A DNA stretch of 64,000 nt from Pseudomonadota bacterium (GCA_034189865.1 JAXHTV010000010.1:1-64000), one strand, 5' to 3'. Counted from the first letter of the stretch, positions 48,183 through 57,907 are shown. Notes: generated by a model not told the origin, from the letters alone. Made by a program: numbers and translations.

Positions 48183-49676
48183 TCAGGCGTCCACTTGGTT
48201 CATCAGATACTCGGTTAGCAACAATACGGGTCTGCCCGTTGCGTTTTTGCGTTTGCCCCCGTGCCAGGCGGTGCCTGCGATATCCAGGTGGGCCCAGTGG
48301 TCGTCTTCGACGAAGCGGGACAGGAAGCAGGCCGCTGTGATACTACCGGCGTCACGGCCGCCGACATTGGCCATGTCCGCAAAGGGGCTGTCCAGCTGCT
48401 TTTGGTAGGCACTCCAAACGGGCAATTCCCAGGCCCGATCACCGGTGGCTTCACCGGCGTGTAGGAGTGCTTTGGTCAGTGCCGGCGTGTTGCTGAACAG
48501 GCCCGTGGCGTGGTGGCCCAAAGCGACCACACAGGCTCCGGTGAGAGTGGCGATGTCGATGATGGTCACCGGTTCATAACGCTGGGCATAGGTGAGCGCA
48601 TCGCAAAGCAGCAGTCGTCCTTCAGCGTCGGTGTTGAGAATCTCGATGGTTTTACCTGACATGCTGGTGACGATATCGCCGGGCTTGCTGGCCTTGCCGT
48701 CGGGTAAGTTTTCGCTGCTCGGTATGATCCCGATGACATTGATCGGCAGTTTGAGCGTCGCGACAGTCAGCAGGGAACCTAGCACGCTGGCGGCGCCGCA
48801 CATGTCATATTTCATTTCATCCATCGCTGCGGCGGGCTTGATGGAGATGCCGCCGGAATCGAAGGTCACCCCCTTACCTACCAATACATAGGGCCTGGAG
48901 CCGTCTTTGGTGCCGGTGTATTCCATCACGATCAGCTTGGCAGGTTGTTCGCTGCCTTTGGCGACCGACAGCAGTGCCCCCATGCCCAGCGCTTCCATGT
49001 CGGACTCATCCAGAACTTTGGTCTCGATGGCGGGCAAGTCTTTCGCCAGCTGGAGTCCTTGATCGGCCAGGTAGCTGGGTGTGCAGACGTTACCGGGGAG
49101 GTTACCCAAATCTCGCGCCAGGCTTACGCCTTTGGAAATGGCAACACCGACATCGATCGCTTGTTCAGCGGCCGCCAAGTCGCGGCGCGTCTCCAAGCCC
49201 ATAATTAGGCTGCGCAGCCGTCCTTCCGGTTCGGCCTCTTTCGTTTTGAAACGGTCGAAACGGTAAGATGCCTCTTCGGTATGAATCACCGTTTCTTTGA
49301 CTTTCCAGTTGACATCACGTCCGCGGACGTTCAGATCGGTCAGGTAGCTGATGGCGTCTCGCGTGCCTGTTCTGTTCAACGCTCTGACCGCAGCACGTGT
49401 GGCTTGCCGAAAACGCTCGTCATCGAAGTCCCGCTCTCGACCACAGCCCACTAGCAAGACCCGATCACACAAGGTGTTGGGGACATTGTGCACCAGCAAG
49501 GTTTGGCCGGCTTTTCCATCCATGTCGCCTCGACGGAGAATGCCGCCGATATATCCATCACTGACCTGGTCAATCCGCTCCAGCGCTGCACTGGGTTTTC
49601 TGCGTTCGAACACGCCCACCACGATACATGGCACGCGTTGCTTTTCCGGGTTGCCGCTTTTTGCTCCGTACTCCAT
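48183..49676 (-). CDS. pepA: Cytosol aminopeptidase (leucyl aminopeptidase)
   Basis: PepA is a hexameric dimetal aminopeptidase that, in E. coli, also binds DNA in XerCD recombination and carAB control. The metal and catalytic region is intact: VGKGVTFDSGGISIKPAA, MKYDMCGAASVLG and NTDAEGRLLLCDAL. I start at the ATG at 49676 (MEYGAKSGNPEK), giving 497 residues, near the usual size; 22 codons further upstream are open but unlike the family. It is divergent from lptF across a 294-base AT-richer region in which I could not assign promoters firmly. Confidence 0.95.
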   Translation of the reverse strand: MEYGAKSGNPEKQRVPCIVVGVFERRKPSAALERIDQVSDGYIGGILRRGDMDGKAGQTLLVHNVPNTLCDRVLLVGCGRERDFDDERFRQATRAAVRALNRTGTRDAISYLTDLNVRGRDVNWKVKETVIHTEEASYRFDRFKTKEAEPEGRLRSLIMGLETRRDLAAAEQAIDVGVAISKGVSLARDLGNLPGNVCTPSYLADQGLQLAKDLPAIETKVLDESDMEALGMGALLSVAKGSEQPAKLIVMEYTGTKDGSRPYVLVGKGVTFDSGGISIKPAAAMDEMKYDMCGAASVLGSLLTVATLKLPINVIGIIPSSENLPDGKASKPGDIVTSMSGKTIEILNTDAEGRLLLCDALTYAQRYEPVTIIDIATLTGACVVALGHHATGLFSNTPALTKALLHAGEATGDRAWELPVWSAYQKQLDSPFADMANVGGRDAGSITAACFLSRFVEDDHWAHLDIAGTAWHGGKRKNATGRPVLLLTEYLMNQVDA

Positions 49677-49970
49677 CAGTCCACTCCTGATACGTGAACT
49701 CTCACGTGACGACAGCCGCATGGCCGTCGTCACAGTGACCAATTAATTTCATTGGATAATGAGGGTTCGTTTGATTATGGCGATAATTAACCGCTGCAAT
49801 TTGCAAGAAATCTGCTTCGATTCGGACCGTTTGTTGCGCTATCACTAAATCTCCGGCCCAATCGACACTGGTTTGTCTTTCTCTACGTCGTTATGATCTC
49901 GAATCACAATATTCTAGTGAAAACGATTAGTTATTTGAAATTTTCCGCATAACCCTGATTTTACTCCCAG

Positions 49971-51077
49971 ATGCTCGGATTGTTCGAACGCGGCCTAATA
50001 CGCGAAGTTTTGCAGCTGACCGCCGTCGTGCTCCTGATTTTGCTCCTAATTATGGTGGGCGCACAGTTTGCGGCTTTGTTTGCGCTGGCGTCCGCCGGAC
50101 AGGTTCCACTGGGTGCCATCGCACCGCTGGCCTCTCTTGATGCGGTCCAGCAGTTGGTGCTGCTCCTTCCGGTTGCCTATTACGTCGCCATCCTGACGTC
50201 CGTGGGTCGGATGTACCGGAATCACGAGGCTTACGCTTGGGCCGTCGCAGGCGTCGGGCCAGCCCGGATCTACCGGCCATTGTTCTTGATCGCCATTGTA
50301 TTGTCGGGACTGACCGGCTATTTGTCATTGGAGCTGGCCCCGTCCGCCGCCGCGGAATCAAAGCAGCTTCGTGCCGAGGCGGAAAGAAATGCCCGTTTCG
50401 GGTTGGGGGTGGCCGGACGATTCCAGAGTTTCGAATCGGGTCGAATTGTCCTCTACGCCGGCCAGGTAAGACCGGGTTCGGGAGAGTTGGAGGACGTGTT
50501 CATCCATATGGATGAACAGGATCAACCCATCACCATCCGTGCCAAGCGGGGGAAGCTCGAGCCCCAGGACGAGATATCGCAAGTGCTTCGTCTATTCGAT
50601 GGAACGCGCTATGAGGGCGTTGTGGGTTCCGGTGGTTATCGGGTGATCCATTTTCGCGAACAGGGTTTTCGCTATGAACTTCCGGCTGCGGAACCTTCGC
50701 GTCTCCACCGCAAAGCGATATCGACCGAAGAACTGATGTCGGAGCCGCGAAGCCGGGCCGATTGGGCGGAATGGCATTGGCGTCTCGCGGCGCCTAGTGC
50801 GGTTTGGGTGTTGGCTTTGCTCGCGGTCCCTCTCGCGCGTGTCTCGCCAAGACAACGAAGCGCGGGTTTGATCCTGGGTATTTTGATCTACGTTTTTTAC
50901 TCCAATCTGATGGGTTTGGGACGATCGTGGATGGCCCAAAAACTGATTTTGCCGATTTTCGGTCTTTGGTGGGTTCATTTGTTGTTTGTCTTGCTCGCCT
51001 TGGTGTTATTGGCCCGGCAGGATGGCTGGCGCTGGGTTTTCGCCGCGGGCTGGCGTCGGGGACAGCGCAGACAATGA
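49971..51077 (+). CDS. lptF: LPS export ABC transporter permease LptF
   Basis: LptF (368 residues) is one of two permeases of the LptB2FG machine that pulls lipopolysaccharide from the inner membrane toward the outer membrane. Three helices at each end flank a periplasmic beta-jellyroll domain (about residues 130-265). The N-terminal FERGLIREVLQLTAVVLLILLLIMVG and the C-terminal APSAVWVLALLAVPLARVSPRQRS are typical. The stop overlaps the lptG start (ATGA). Its presence confirms a Gram-negative organism with LPS. Confidence 0.95.
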   Translation: MLGLFERGLIREVLQLTAVVLLILLLIMVGAQFAALFALASAGQVPLGAIAPLASLDAVQQLVLLLPVAYYVAILTSVGRMYRNHEAYAWAVAGVGPARIYRPLFLIAIVLSGLTGYLSLELAPSAAAESKQLRAEAERNARFGLGVAGRFQSFESGRIVLYAGQVRPGSGELEDVFIHMDEQDQPITIRAKRGKLEPQDEISQVLRLFDGTRYEGVVGSGGYRVIHFREQGFRYELPAAEPSRLHRKAISTEELMSEPRSRADWAEWHWRLAAPSAVWVLALLAVPLARVSPRQRSAGLILGILIYVFYSNLMGLGRSWMAQKLILPIFGLWWVHLLFVLLALVLLARQDGWRWVFAAGWRRGQRRQ

Positions 51078-52138
51078 GCCGTCTCGACCGCTACATCATG
51101 TGGGCTGTGCTGGCAGGTTCTATCCAAGTGGCGGGTGCGTTGCTGGCCTTGTTGTCCGTTGCCAATGTGCTTTCGCAATTGGAAGTGCTGGACGACACGC
51201 AATTTTCCCTGATGGAGCTATTTGCATACGTTCTGCTGCGTTTACCGCATCTGGCCTATGAGGCGTTTCCGGTCGCTGTGTTGGTGGGCACTTTGTTGGG
51301 GGTTGGTGCCCTCTCGAGCAGCGGTGAACTGGTGGCCATGCGTGCAGCGGGTGTTTCGGTGTTGCGGATGGCCCGATCGGGCGCCATCGCGGGTTTGGTG
51401 TTGGGGCTCGGTTTGTTTGTGGTCGGTGAGTGGATCGCCCCGGCCACCGAAAACACCGCCCAGGAATTGCGTGCGCTTTCTTCCGGTGTTCATCCCGGCA
51501 CTCGTCTGAAAGATACGATCTGGATTCGAACGGGCGATCGGTTTGTCGGTATCGAGCGCGTGTTGTCAGAAACGTTGGTGCAAGGCGTAAAGATTTATGA
51601 ATTCGATAAATCCCGGCAGCTTACGCGGGTTATTTCGGCGAATAGAGCTCGTATCGAAGGTGATGGATGGCGATTGTGGGACGTAACCGGAACCCGGTTT
51701 ACACCGGGGAAATTGGAAGATTTTACGGCTCAGTCCGAGTGGTTGCCGGTGCCGATCCAGTCGCGGATTTTGCGTGTTTTCCTGGTTAAGCCCGAGTCAC
51801 TCTCGTCCATAGGGTTATATCGCTACATTTCATATTTGGAAAGCAACGATTTGGAAAGCGGCGCCTACGCGGCATTGCTTTGGCAGAAGTTGACTTCCCC
51901 GATCACCGTGATTGTGCTGGTTTTGATGGCGTTCCCATTTGTATTCTCCCGGCTTCGTGAAGGGGGCGTCGCCCAACGTATCGTCACCGGGATTTTCGTA
52001 GGTGTGGCCTATTATCTTTTTAACGGCGCCGTGGTCAGTGGGGGGCAGGCTTTCGGCCTGCATCCAGCTGTGGCGACGTTGATGCCCAGCATGGTATTGG
52101 CGGTAGTGGCCTTGTTGGCCACTGCGCGTGTGCGCTGA
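51074..52138 (+). CDS. lptG: LPS export ABC transporter permease LptG
   Basis: The partner of LptF, 354 residues, with the same three-helix / jellyroll / three-helix plan. It starts MSRLDRYIMWAVLAGS at the ATG overlapping the lptF stop; the frame is open further upstream but that part is the shadow of lptF. Segments VGALSSSGELVAMRAAGVSV and LWQKLTSPITVIVLVLMAFPFVF are family marks, the first lying at the LptB coupling helix. Confidence 0.95.
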   Translation: MSRLDRYIMWAVLAGSIQVAGALLALLSVANVLSQLEVLDDTQFSLMELFAYVLLRLPHLAYEAFPVAVLVGTLLGVGALSSSGELVAMRAAGVSVLRMARSGAIAGLVLGLGLFVVGEWIAPATENTAQELRALSSGVHPGTRLKDTIWIRTGDRFVGIERVLSETLVQGVKIYEFDKSRQLTRVISANRARIEGDGWRLWDVTGTRFTPGKLEDFTAQSEWLPVPIQSRILRVFLVKPESLSSIGLYRYISYLESNDLESGAYAALLWQKLTSPITVIVLVLMAFPFVFSRLREGGVAQRIVTGIFVGVAYYLFNGAVVSGGQAFGLHPAVATLMPSMVLAVVALLATARVR

Positions 52139-52206
52139 TCCCGCTCCGGGTGTTCTCTCGGCACGAGTAAATTATCAGCGGACAAATCGTTTTCCGACCG
52201 ATGGGC

Positions 52207-52659
52207 TTATCCCCAAGACTTGGGTCGTTTTACCAGTACCGTTCCCGACAAACGGTCGTGCCATGTCATGTTGTCGCGGTCGACCCATTGCCAAAGAAAT
52301 CCCAGACCGAAACTTGCCCAGGACAGCAAGGCGGCGGCGAAGCGGATGATGGCCCGTTTCCAGGTCACCGGTTGTCCGTCGTTGCTCAGCAACTGAATAC
52401 GCCAGGCGCGCATCCCCAAGGTTTGGCCTCCATGAGTCCAGAAGCCACCGAAAAACAGCCCGGCAATCGCCAGCAGATAAAATATATAGAGCCCGTCGCC
52501 AGCGGGCACGGCTTGGCCACCCCGCACAATGACGATCGGGATGGTGCCAATCATCCAAAGTGCGAGTAGTAGCAGACTGTCGTAGAAGGCGGCCGCCACG
52601 CGTCGCAGCAGTCCGGATTTCTGCAAGGTGTTTTGATCGATCTGTTGCGATGGTTCCAT
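52207..52659 (-). CDS. RDD family membrane protein
   Basis: A 150-residue protein with three hydrophobic helices. The N-terminal GLLRRVAAAFYDSLLLLALWMIG contains the Arg-Asp (here RRVAAAFYD) motif of the RDD family, and TLGMRAWRIQLLSNDG is a second family block. RDD proteins are small inner-membrane proteins; some are ion antiporters, most are unassigned. It is divergent from pcnB. Confidence 0.85.
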   Translation of the reverse strand: MEPSQQIDQNTLQKSGLLRRVAAAFYDSLLLLALWMIGTIPIVIVRGGQAVPAGDGLYIFYLLAIAGLFFGGFWTHGGQTLGMRAWRIQLLSNDGQPVTWKRAIIRFAAALLSWASFGLGFLWQWVDRDNMTWHDRLSGTVLVKRPKSWG

Positions 52660-52801
52660 AGCGGTAATGGCGATGCGGTTTAAGGCGGCCGATTATAACA
52701 GCCTACGTCGGCGCGATGGGCTGGGTTATCGACCGGTAGGAATGGGTGAGCCTCGTCGACCTGCAACCATTGGATTGGCCTGTGCCATCGGTGAGCAGGA
52801 C

Positions 52802-52830
52802 TTGAATGTCAACGGTTAAGCTGCAAATAT
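52802..52830 (+). promoter_or_regulatory. Candidate sigma-70 promoter of pcnB
   Basis: TTGAAT (52802-52807) and AAATAT (52825-52830) are 17 bases apart, about 70 bases before the pcnB start and in an AT-richer intergenic region. The match is moderate and read by eye only. Confidence 0.3.
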
Positions 52831-52901
52831 GCCGTGCTTATATCAGTGCGTCGTGGAGCTTTTTCCGACAGGCGTAGATAACAAGTTCGTGCAGTTGCCC
52901 G

Positions 52902-54227
52902 GTGTCAAACGTCAACCAACCTAGAATCATCCCTCGCCAAGACCATCCCGTTTCCCGTTCGAGGATTTCCGAGCAGGCCTTGAAGGTCTTGTACCGACTC
53001 AAGAAAGAGAGTTTTGAAGCCTACCTGGTAGGCGGTGGCGTGCGCGATATGTTGCTCGGGGCACAACCCAAAGATTTCGATGTGGCCACCGATGCGTTGC
53101 CTGACGAGGTCCGGGGGATCTTTTCCAACTGTCGGTTGATCGGCCGGCGTTTTCGTTTGGCCCACATTCATTTCGGCCGCGAAATTATCGAGGTCGCAAC
53201 CTTTCGAGGCAGCCATGACACCCAGGAGGGGGACGTGGACGCCCAGCTCGACGAGACCGGCCGTATCCTGCGCGATAACGTTTATGGTTCGATCGAAGAA
53301 GACGTTCTTCGGCGCGATTTCACAGTCAATGCCCTGTATTACAACATTCGCGACTTCGCCATCTACGACTATGTCGGCGGTATGGGGGATCTCGAACGCA
53401 AGGTGTTGCGCTTGATCGGTGATCCGCATACCCGTTATCGGGAAGATCCCGTTCGCATGTTGCGGGCTGTGCGGTTCGCGGCCAAGCTCGATTTCACTAT
53501 CGACGAGCATACCGAGCAAGGAATTTTCGACTTAGCGGCTTCTTTACGCGATATTTCCTCCGCCCGTCTGTTCGACGAGTGTCTGAAGCTATTGATGTCG
53601 GGCCAGGCTGTGGCTACTTTCCGCTTACTCAGGCACTACGGGTTGTTTGCTCATCTCTTTCCGGGCACCGAAGCCGTCCTGCAATCGGAGGGCCCCGATG
53701 GGCCGACGATGACACTGCTCAACCGAGCTTTTCAGAACACTGACGAGCGCATCGCCCAGGGTAAACCCGTGACACCCGCTTTTTTGTTCGCCGCGTTGCT
53801 GTGGGGGCCTGTCCGGGATGCGGCAACGGCTGGGGTGGAACAAGGATTGCCCGTTGCGGTTGCCCTCCAACAGGCCGCGGCGTCCGTGGTGGATGCGCAG
53901 CTCAAACACGTCAGTTTACCCAAACGTTTTCGCGCGCCCATGTTTGAAATCTGGCATTTGCAGTCGCGATTTGAGCGCCGTCATGGCAAGCGGGTGTGGC
54001 AGTTGATGGCGAAACCCCGTTTCCGCGCGTCCTATGATTTTCTGTTGTTACGCGCAGAGGCTGGCGAAGTGGAAGGCGAACTCGCGGAGTGGTGGACGCG
54101 TTTTCAAGACGCCGATCGCGACGAACAGGATCGGATGTTGGCGGCGAGCAATGGCGGTTCCAAGCCGCGCAAGCGTCGGCGTCGCCGGCGTCCTGCCCGG
54201 TCGGTTTCGCCCGCGGCGGACGAATGA
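52902..54227 (+). CDS. pcnB: Poly(A) polymerase I
   Basis: PcnB (441 residues) adds poly(A) tails that mark RNAs for decay. The nucleotidyltransferase motifs LVGGGVRDMLLG and DFDVATDALP and the family-specific RRFRLAHIHFGREIIEVATFRG distinguish it from the CCA-adding enzyme. The C-terminus ends in a basic stretch (KPRKRRRRRRPARS) as in other poly(A) polymerases. The GTG start has no clear Shine-Dalgarno, and it is the only ordinary start codon after the in-frame TAG at 52875. The stop overlaps the folK start (ATGA). Confidence 0.94.
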   Translation: MSNVNQPRIIPRQDHPVSRSRISEQALKVLYRLKKESFEAYLVGGGVRDMLLGAQPKDFDVATDALPDEVRGIFSNCRLIGRRFRLAHIHFGREIIEVATFRGSHDTQEGDVDAQLDETGRILRDNVYGSIEEDVLRRDFTVNALYYNIRDFAIYDYVGGMGDLERKVLRLIGDPHTRYREDPVRMLRAVRFAAKLDFTIDEHTEQGIFDLAASLRDISSARLFDECLKLLMSGQAVATFRLLRHYGLFAHLFPGTEAVLQSEGPDGPTMTLLNRAFQNTDERIAQGKPVTPAFLFAALLWGPVRDAATAGVEQGLPVAVALQQAAASVVDAQLKHVSLPKRFRAPMFEIWHLQSRFERRHGKRVWQLMAKPRFRASYDFLLLRAEAGEVEGELAEWWTRFQDADRDEQDRMLAASNGGSKPRKRRRRRRPARSVSPAADE

Positions 54228-54739
54228 TCGCACCGTCAGCGAAACGCGCGCGCGCCGCGCAGGCGTTTATCGGTCTGGGCAGCAACCTGGATGATCCTCT
54301 CAAGCAAGTCCGGCAAGCGGTGGTTGAACTGAATGCGTTACCAGATTGTTGTGTGGTGGCGCGCTCCCGCTTTTACCGCACCGAGCCGGTTGGTCCGCCC
54401 GGGCAACCGGATTATGCCAACGCGGTGGTGCAGCTCGAGACCGAACAGTCGCCGGGCGCCTTGCTCACGGCGTTGCAGCAGCTTGAATACGCGCGCGGTC
54501 GCGAGCGGGGCGGGGAGCGATGGGGACCACGCCCCTTGGATATGGATATACTGCTTTACGGTCCAGAGGTCATCGCGACAGCACGTTTGACCGTTCCCCA
54601 TCCCCGCATTTCGGAACGGGCTTTCGTGCTGGTGCCGCTTGCTGAACTGGCGCCGGATTTGGTGATTCCGGGGCACGGCACGGTGCGCGGGATACGGAAT
54701 CGCGTGGGGGATTGGGGCGTTCGAGTTTGGACGGATTGA
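54224..54739 (+). CDS. folK: 2-amino-4-hydroxy-6-hydroxymethyldihydropteridine pyrophosphokinase
   Basis: FolK (171 residues) pyrophosphorylates the pterin precursor of folate. It shows FIGLGSNLDDP at the N-terminus, the substrate loop RFYRTEPVGPPGQPDYANAV, and the signature RWGPRPLDMDILLYG with its magnesium-binding aspartates, followed by VPHPRISERAFVLVPLAELAP. The ATG overlaps the pcnB stop, so the true start is 54224 although the frame is open further upstream. Confidence 0.96.
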   Translation: MIAPSAKRARAAQAFIGLGSNLDDPLKQVRQAVVELNALPDCCVVARSRFYRTEPVGPPGQPDYANAVVQLETEQSPGALLTALQQLEYARGRERGGERWGPRPLDMDILLYGPEVIATARLTVPHPRISERAFVLVPLAELAPDLVIPGHGTVRGIRNRVGDWGVRVWTD

Positions 54740-54743
54740 ATCG

Positions 54744-55397
54744 GTGAGAGAAGAAATACAGCACCGCTATATTGCGATTGAAGGGCCGATCGGGGTGGGT
54801 AAAACCACGTTGGCGCGCAGATTGGCGGACACGCTACAGGCCGAACTCCTGCTGGAGAATGCTGAGGAAAACCCGTTCTTGAAACGGTTTTATCAGGACG
54901 CTAAGGCCGGTGCGCTCTCGGCGCAACTGTTCTTTTTGATGCAGCGCGCACAGCAGGTCGCCGATCTTCGGCAGCAGGACATGTTCGCATCCTATCGGGT
55001 GGCGGATTTTATGCTGGAGAAAGACGCCTTGTTTGCCGAGGTGACGCTGGATCCGGACGAATTCGCGTTATACCGACGGGTATACGAGCTTCTCGCGCCC
55101 GAAGCGATGCAGCCGGATCTGGTGGTGTATCTTCAGGCGCCGGTGGAGGTGCTGCTCCGGCGGGTGATGAAACGCGGGATTGGATATGAGCGAACGATCA
55201 CCCGCGACTACCTCGCGCGCCTTAACGACGCTTATACCCGGCTGTTCCATCAGTACACCGCTTCGCCCTTGTTGATCGTCAATGCCGCCGAGATCAATTT
55301 AGTTGATGGCGATGAGGAATATCGATTGTTGATGGAACAGATTGCCGGGATTCGATCGGGCCGTCACTATTTCAATCCGGGGCCGGCGTTGCTTTGA
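54744..55397 (+). CDS. Deoxynucleoside kinase family protein
   Basis: A 217-residue P-loop kinase with GPIGVGKTTLA (14-24) and similarity to the deoxyadenosine/deoxyguanosine kinase (dNK) family. A QLFFLMQRAQQVADL helix, the VADFMLEKDALFA segment and the lid MKRGIGYERTITRDYLARLND support this. It would phosphorylate deoxynucleosides for salvage, though the substrate cannot be read from sequence and such genes between folK and panB in gammaproteobacteria are poorly characterised. The GTG start is four bases after folK, and panB follows after 33 bases. Confidence 0.85.
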   Translation: MREEIQHRYIAIEGPIGVGKTTLARRLADTLQAELLLENAEENPFLKRFYQDAKAGALSAQLFFLMQRAQQVADLRQQDMFASYRVADFMLEKDALFAEVTLDPDEFALYRRVYELLAPEAMQPDLVVYLQAPVEVLLRRVMKRGIGYERTITRDYLARLNDAYTRLFHQYTASPLLIVNAAEINLVDGDEEYRLLMEQIAGIRSGRHYFNPGPALL

Positions 55398-55430
55398 GCC
55401 GGCAACGGTTATCTTCGACAGGAATCTGCC

Positions 55431-56258
55431 ATGTACAAAGATACGCAGACCGGGGCGACCGCCGCACCCTTGTCCATCAGTCGGCTAAAGAAAATGAAGC
55501 GCGATGGCGAGAAAATCGCGTGCCTGACCGCTTATGATGCCAGTTTCGCCGTGCAGGCAGACCAAGCCGGTGTCGATCTGGTGCTGGTGGGTGATTCCTT
55601 GGGTATGGTGATCCAGGGACATGAAACCACCGTTCCGGTCACGGTAGATGACATCGTTTATCACACCAAAATGGTGGCACGGGGCTTGTCGCGTGCGTTT
55701 TTAGTCGCGGACATGCCGTTCGCCAGCTACGGCAGTGTTGAAGCGGCTTATTCAAACGCGGCGCGGCTTATGCAGGAAGGTGGTGCCCGGATGGTTAAGC
55801 TGGAGGGTGGGCCGGTCCAGATCGGACTGGCCGAGTACCTCGCCGGACGTGGCATCCCAGTCTGCGCCCATTTGGGGTTGCAGCCTCAGTTTGTCCACAA
55901 GCTCGGGGGGTATAAGGTCCAAGGCCGGGAAGCCAGCGCGGCAGAGGCCATGCGGGACGATGCCAAGCGACTCGTGGAAGCGGGTGCCGATCTGTTGTTG
56001 CTTGAGTGCGTGCCCAGCGTGCTGGCCAAGCAAATTGCTACGGAGGTGTCGGTGCCGGTAATCGGTATCGGCGCCGGGCCCGACGCGGATGGCCAGATTT
56101 TGGTCATTTACGATATTTTGGCCATCAGTGCCGGTAAACGACCCAAATTCTCCAAAGATTTTCTCCAAAGCAGCGGATCCATTCCGGCCGCTTTGCAGGC
56201 CTACGTCCGGGCGGTGAAAGAACGCCAGTTTCCGGAGCCGATACACGAATTCGTTTAG
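55431..56258 (+). CDS. panB: 3-methyl-2-oxobutanoate hydroxymethyltransferase
   Basis: PanB transfers a hydroxymethyl group to 2-ketoisovalerate to make ketopantoate, the first step of pantothenate synthesis. The TIM-barrel enzyme (275 residues) shows KIACLTAYDASFAVQ, VLVGDSLGMVIQGHETT with the magnesium ligands, ARMVKLEGG, and VIGIGAGPDADGQILV. Its substrate is drawn from the branch-point fed by the ilv genes elsewhere in this window. It is followed by panC after five bases. Confidence 0.97.
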   Translation: MYKDTQTGATAAPLSISRLKKMKRDGEKIACLTAYDASFAVQADQAGVDLVLVGDSLGMVIQGHETTVPVTVDDIVYHTKMVARGLSRAFLVADMPFASYGSVEAAYSNAARLMQEGGARMVKLEGGPVQIGLAEYLAGRGIPVCAHLGLQPQFVHKLGGYKVQGREASAAEAMRDDAKRLVEAGADLLLLECVPSVLAKQIATEVSVPVIGIGAGPDADGQILVIYDILAISAGKRPKFSKDFLQSSGSIPAALQAYVRAVKERQFPEPIHEFV

Positions 56259-56263
56259 ATGTC

Positions 56264-57121
56264 ATGACCATGCGCGTGATTGAAGATCTGAAACCATTGC
56301 GGGATATGGTTTATGGCTGGCATTGCGGTGGCTCGCGAGTCGCCTTGGTGCCGACGATGGGCAACTTGCATCCTGGACATCTGAGCTTAGTTGAGCGGGC
56401 AAAGCGCGAGGCCGATCGGGTTGTGGTCAGTATTTTCGTCAATCCCACCCAATTCGGCGAGAATGAAGACTTCGGTGCTTACCCCCGAACGCCATCGGAA
56501 GACGAACGGCAGCTGCGGGAGGCGGGTGCTGATGTGCTGTTTCGGCCTTCCGCCCAGCTCATGTATCCCGAGGGATTACCGCCTGCCTGCTGGATCGTCG
56601 TACCGGAGATTTCGGACGTGCTATGCGGTGCCAGCCGGCCGGGGCATTTTCGCGGCGTGGCGACGGTGGTGGCCAAGTTGCTCAACATGGTCTCGCCGGA
56701 TGTGGCGGTCTTCGGAGAGAAAGATTTTCAGCAACTGGTAATTATTCAGCGCGTGGTTCGCGAGTTGCGGATACCGACCGATGTGGTAGGTGTTGGCATC
56801 CAGCGAGAGGCGAATGGGCTGGCCATGAGCTCTCGTAATCAGTATCTGACACCCTTGGAGCGCCAGACAGCCGGCGAGATCTACACAGTGTTGAATTGGA
56901 TAAAGGAACGTGTCGAGGCAGGAGATCACGATTTCGGGGCGTTGGAACAAGCCGCGGCAGACCGTTTGGCTGAAAAAAACTTCCGTGTGGACTATGTCGC
57001 CATTCGCTGCGCGAAGAATTTACGAACGCTGCAGGCCGGCGATTCTGAGGGCGTTGCGCTGGTCGCCGCGCGTTTGGGAAAGGCCCGTTTAATTGACAAC
57101 GTACGGGTTACGCTGAAATGA
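56264..57121 (+). CDS. panC: Pantothenate synthetase
   Basis: PanC (285 residues) joins pantoate and beta-alanine with ATP. The adenylate-forming motifs are clear: VPTMGNLHPGHLSLV (HxGH), VSIFVNPTQFGENEDF, ARPGHFRGVATVV-type block, FGEKDFQQLVIIQ and MSSRNQYL, the KMSKS-like loop. Its substrate beta-alanine comes from PanD, encoded next. After the stop there is a weak hairpin and a gap of 245 bases before panD with no gene. Confidence 0.96.
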   Translation: MTMRVIEDLKPLRDMVYGWHCGGSRVALVPTMGNLHPGHLSLVERAKREADRVVVSIFVNPTQFGENEDFGAYPRTPSEDERQLREAGADVLFRPSAQLMYPEGLPPACWIVVPEISDVLCGASRPGHFRGVATVVAKLLNMVSPDVAVFGEKDFQQLVIIQRVVRELRIPTDVVGVGIQREANGLAMSSRNQYLTPLERQTAGEIYTVLNWIKERVEAGDHDFGALEQAAADRLAEKNFRVDYVAIRCAKNLRTLQAGDSEGVALVAARLGKARLIDNVRVTLK

Positions 57122-57366
57122 TATTGTCCTAGCTCATCCCAAAGCAGGGTGAGTTGGGCCGGCTGCCCCGAAGTCGGTGAGGGGTTGCTCATCACGTTTT
57201 GACTACCGACCGTTGCCCGACTTGCGGTGCGGTTTGATTTCCGCGAGAATTTGCGGCCCCCTTAATATAAAGCGGGAGAAGGGACCCACAATCGGGTTGG
57301 TGGTAGAATTAGCGCCTGAGAAAGTCATGAGCCCGGGCGCGTACGAATCAACCGAGATCTGCCAAG

Positions 57367-57753
57367 ATGCATGTAACTTTGTTAAAAGCCAAGCTGCACC
57401 GCGCGTGTGTAACCCATGCCGAGTTGGAGTATGAAGGCTCCTGCGCCATTGATGGAAGTCTGCTGGACGCGGCCGGTATTCTTGAATACGAGCAGATCCA
57501 GATTTATAACGTCACCAACGGTGAACGATTCACCACCTATGCGATTCGGGCCGAAGACGGCTCGCAAATCATTTCTGTGAACGGTGCGGCGGCGCATAAG
57601 GCCAACGTGGGGGACCGCGTGATCATTTGCGCCTACACCGGTTTGGACGCGAGTGAGGCATCCCGGCACAAACCGAAGCTGGTTTACTTGAACGAGCGTA
57701 ACGACGTCACGCACACGCGTAATACCATTCCGGTCCAGCTTGCCACCGGTTGA
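57367..57753 (+). CDS. panD: Aspartate 1-decarboxylase precursor
   Basis: PanD (128 residues) is a pyruvoyl enzyme making beta-alanine from aspartate. The self-cleavage site is the Gly24-Ser25 bond in [10 protein letters not shown], and [19 protein letters not shown] is also conserved. It is made as an inactive precursor that cleaves itself, in some bacteria helped by PanZ/PanM; no such gene is seen here. The gap from panC suggests that panD may have its own promoter, but I could not place one reliably. A strong terminator follows. Confidence 0.96.
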   Translation: MHVTLLKAKLHRACVTHAELEYEGSCAIDGSLLDAAGILEYEQIQIYNVTNGERFTTYAIRAEDGSQIISVNGAAAHKANVGDRVIICAYTGLDASEASRHKPKLVYLNERNDVTHTRNTIPVQLATG

Positions 57754-57781
57754 TCTGATTTTAATGACTGATTGTCAACGA

Positions 57782-57821
57782 ACCCCCGGCACTGTGTACC
57801 AGCGCCGGGGGTTTTGTTTTT
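57782..57821 (+). terminator. Intrinsic terminator after panD
   Basis: CCCCCGGC at 57783-57790 pairs perfectly with GCCGGGGG at 57804-57811, with a 13-base loop, and is followed by TTTTGTTTTT (57812-57821). It is 29 bases after the panD stop and ends the pan operon before pgi. Confidence 0.9.
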
Positions 57822-57907
57822 GGGCGTCGCTTCAAGGGGTTTGAGCTCTTCGAGTCGTTTGTTTCGGCGCAATCCAAGGCTCGTTAACGGCCATCAAGGA
57901 GTAATCA

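Noticed and set aside
57122-57366. Promoter or riboswitch between panC and panD
   Set aside because: TAGAAT- and TATAAA-like boxes occur but no paired -35 element or conserved structure is convincing.
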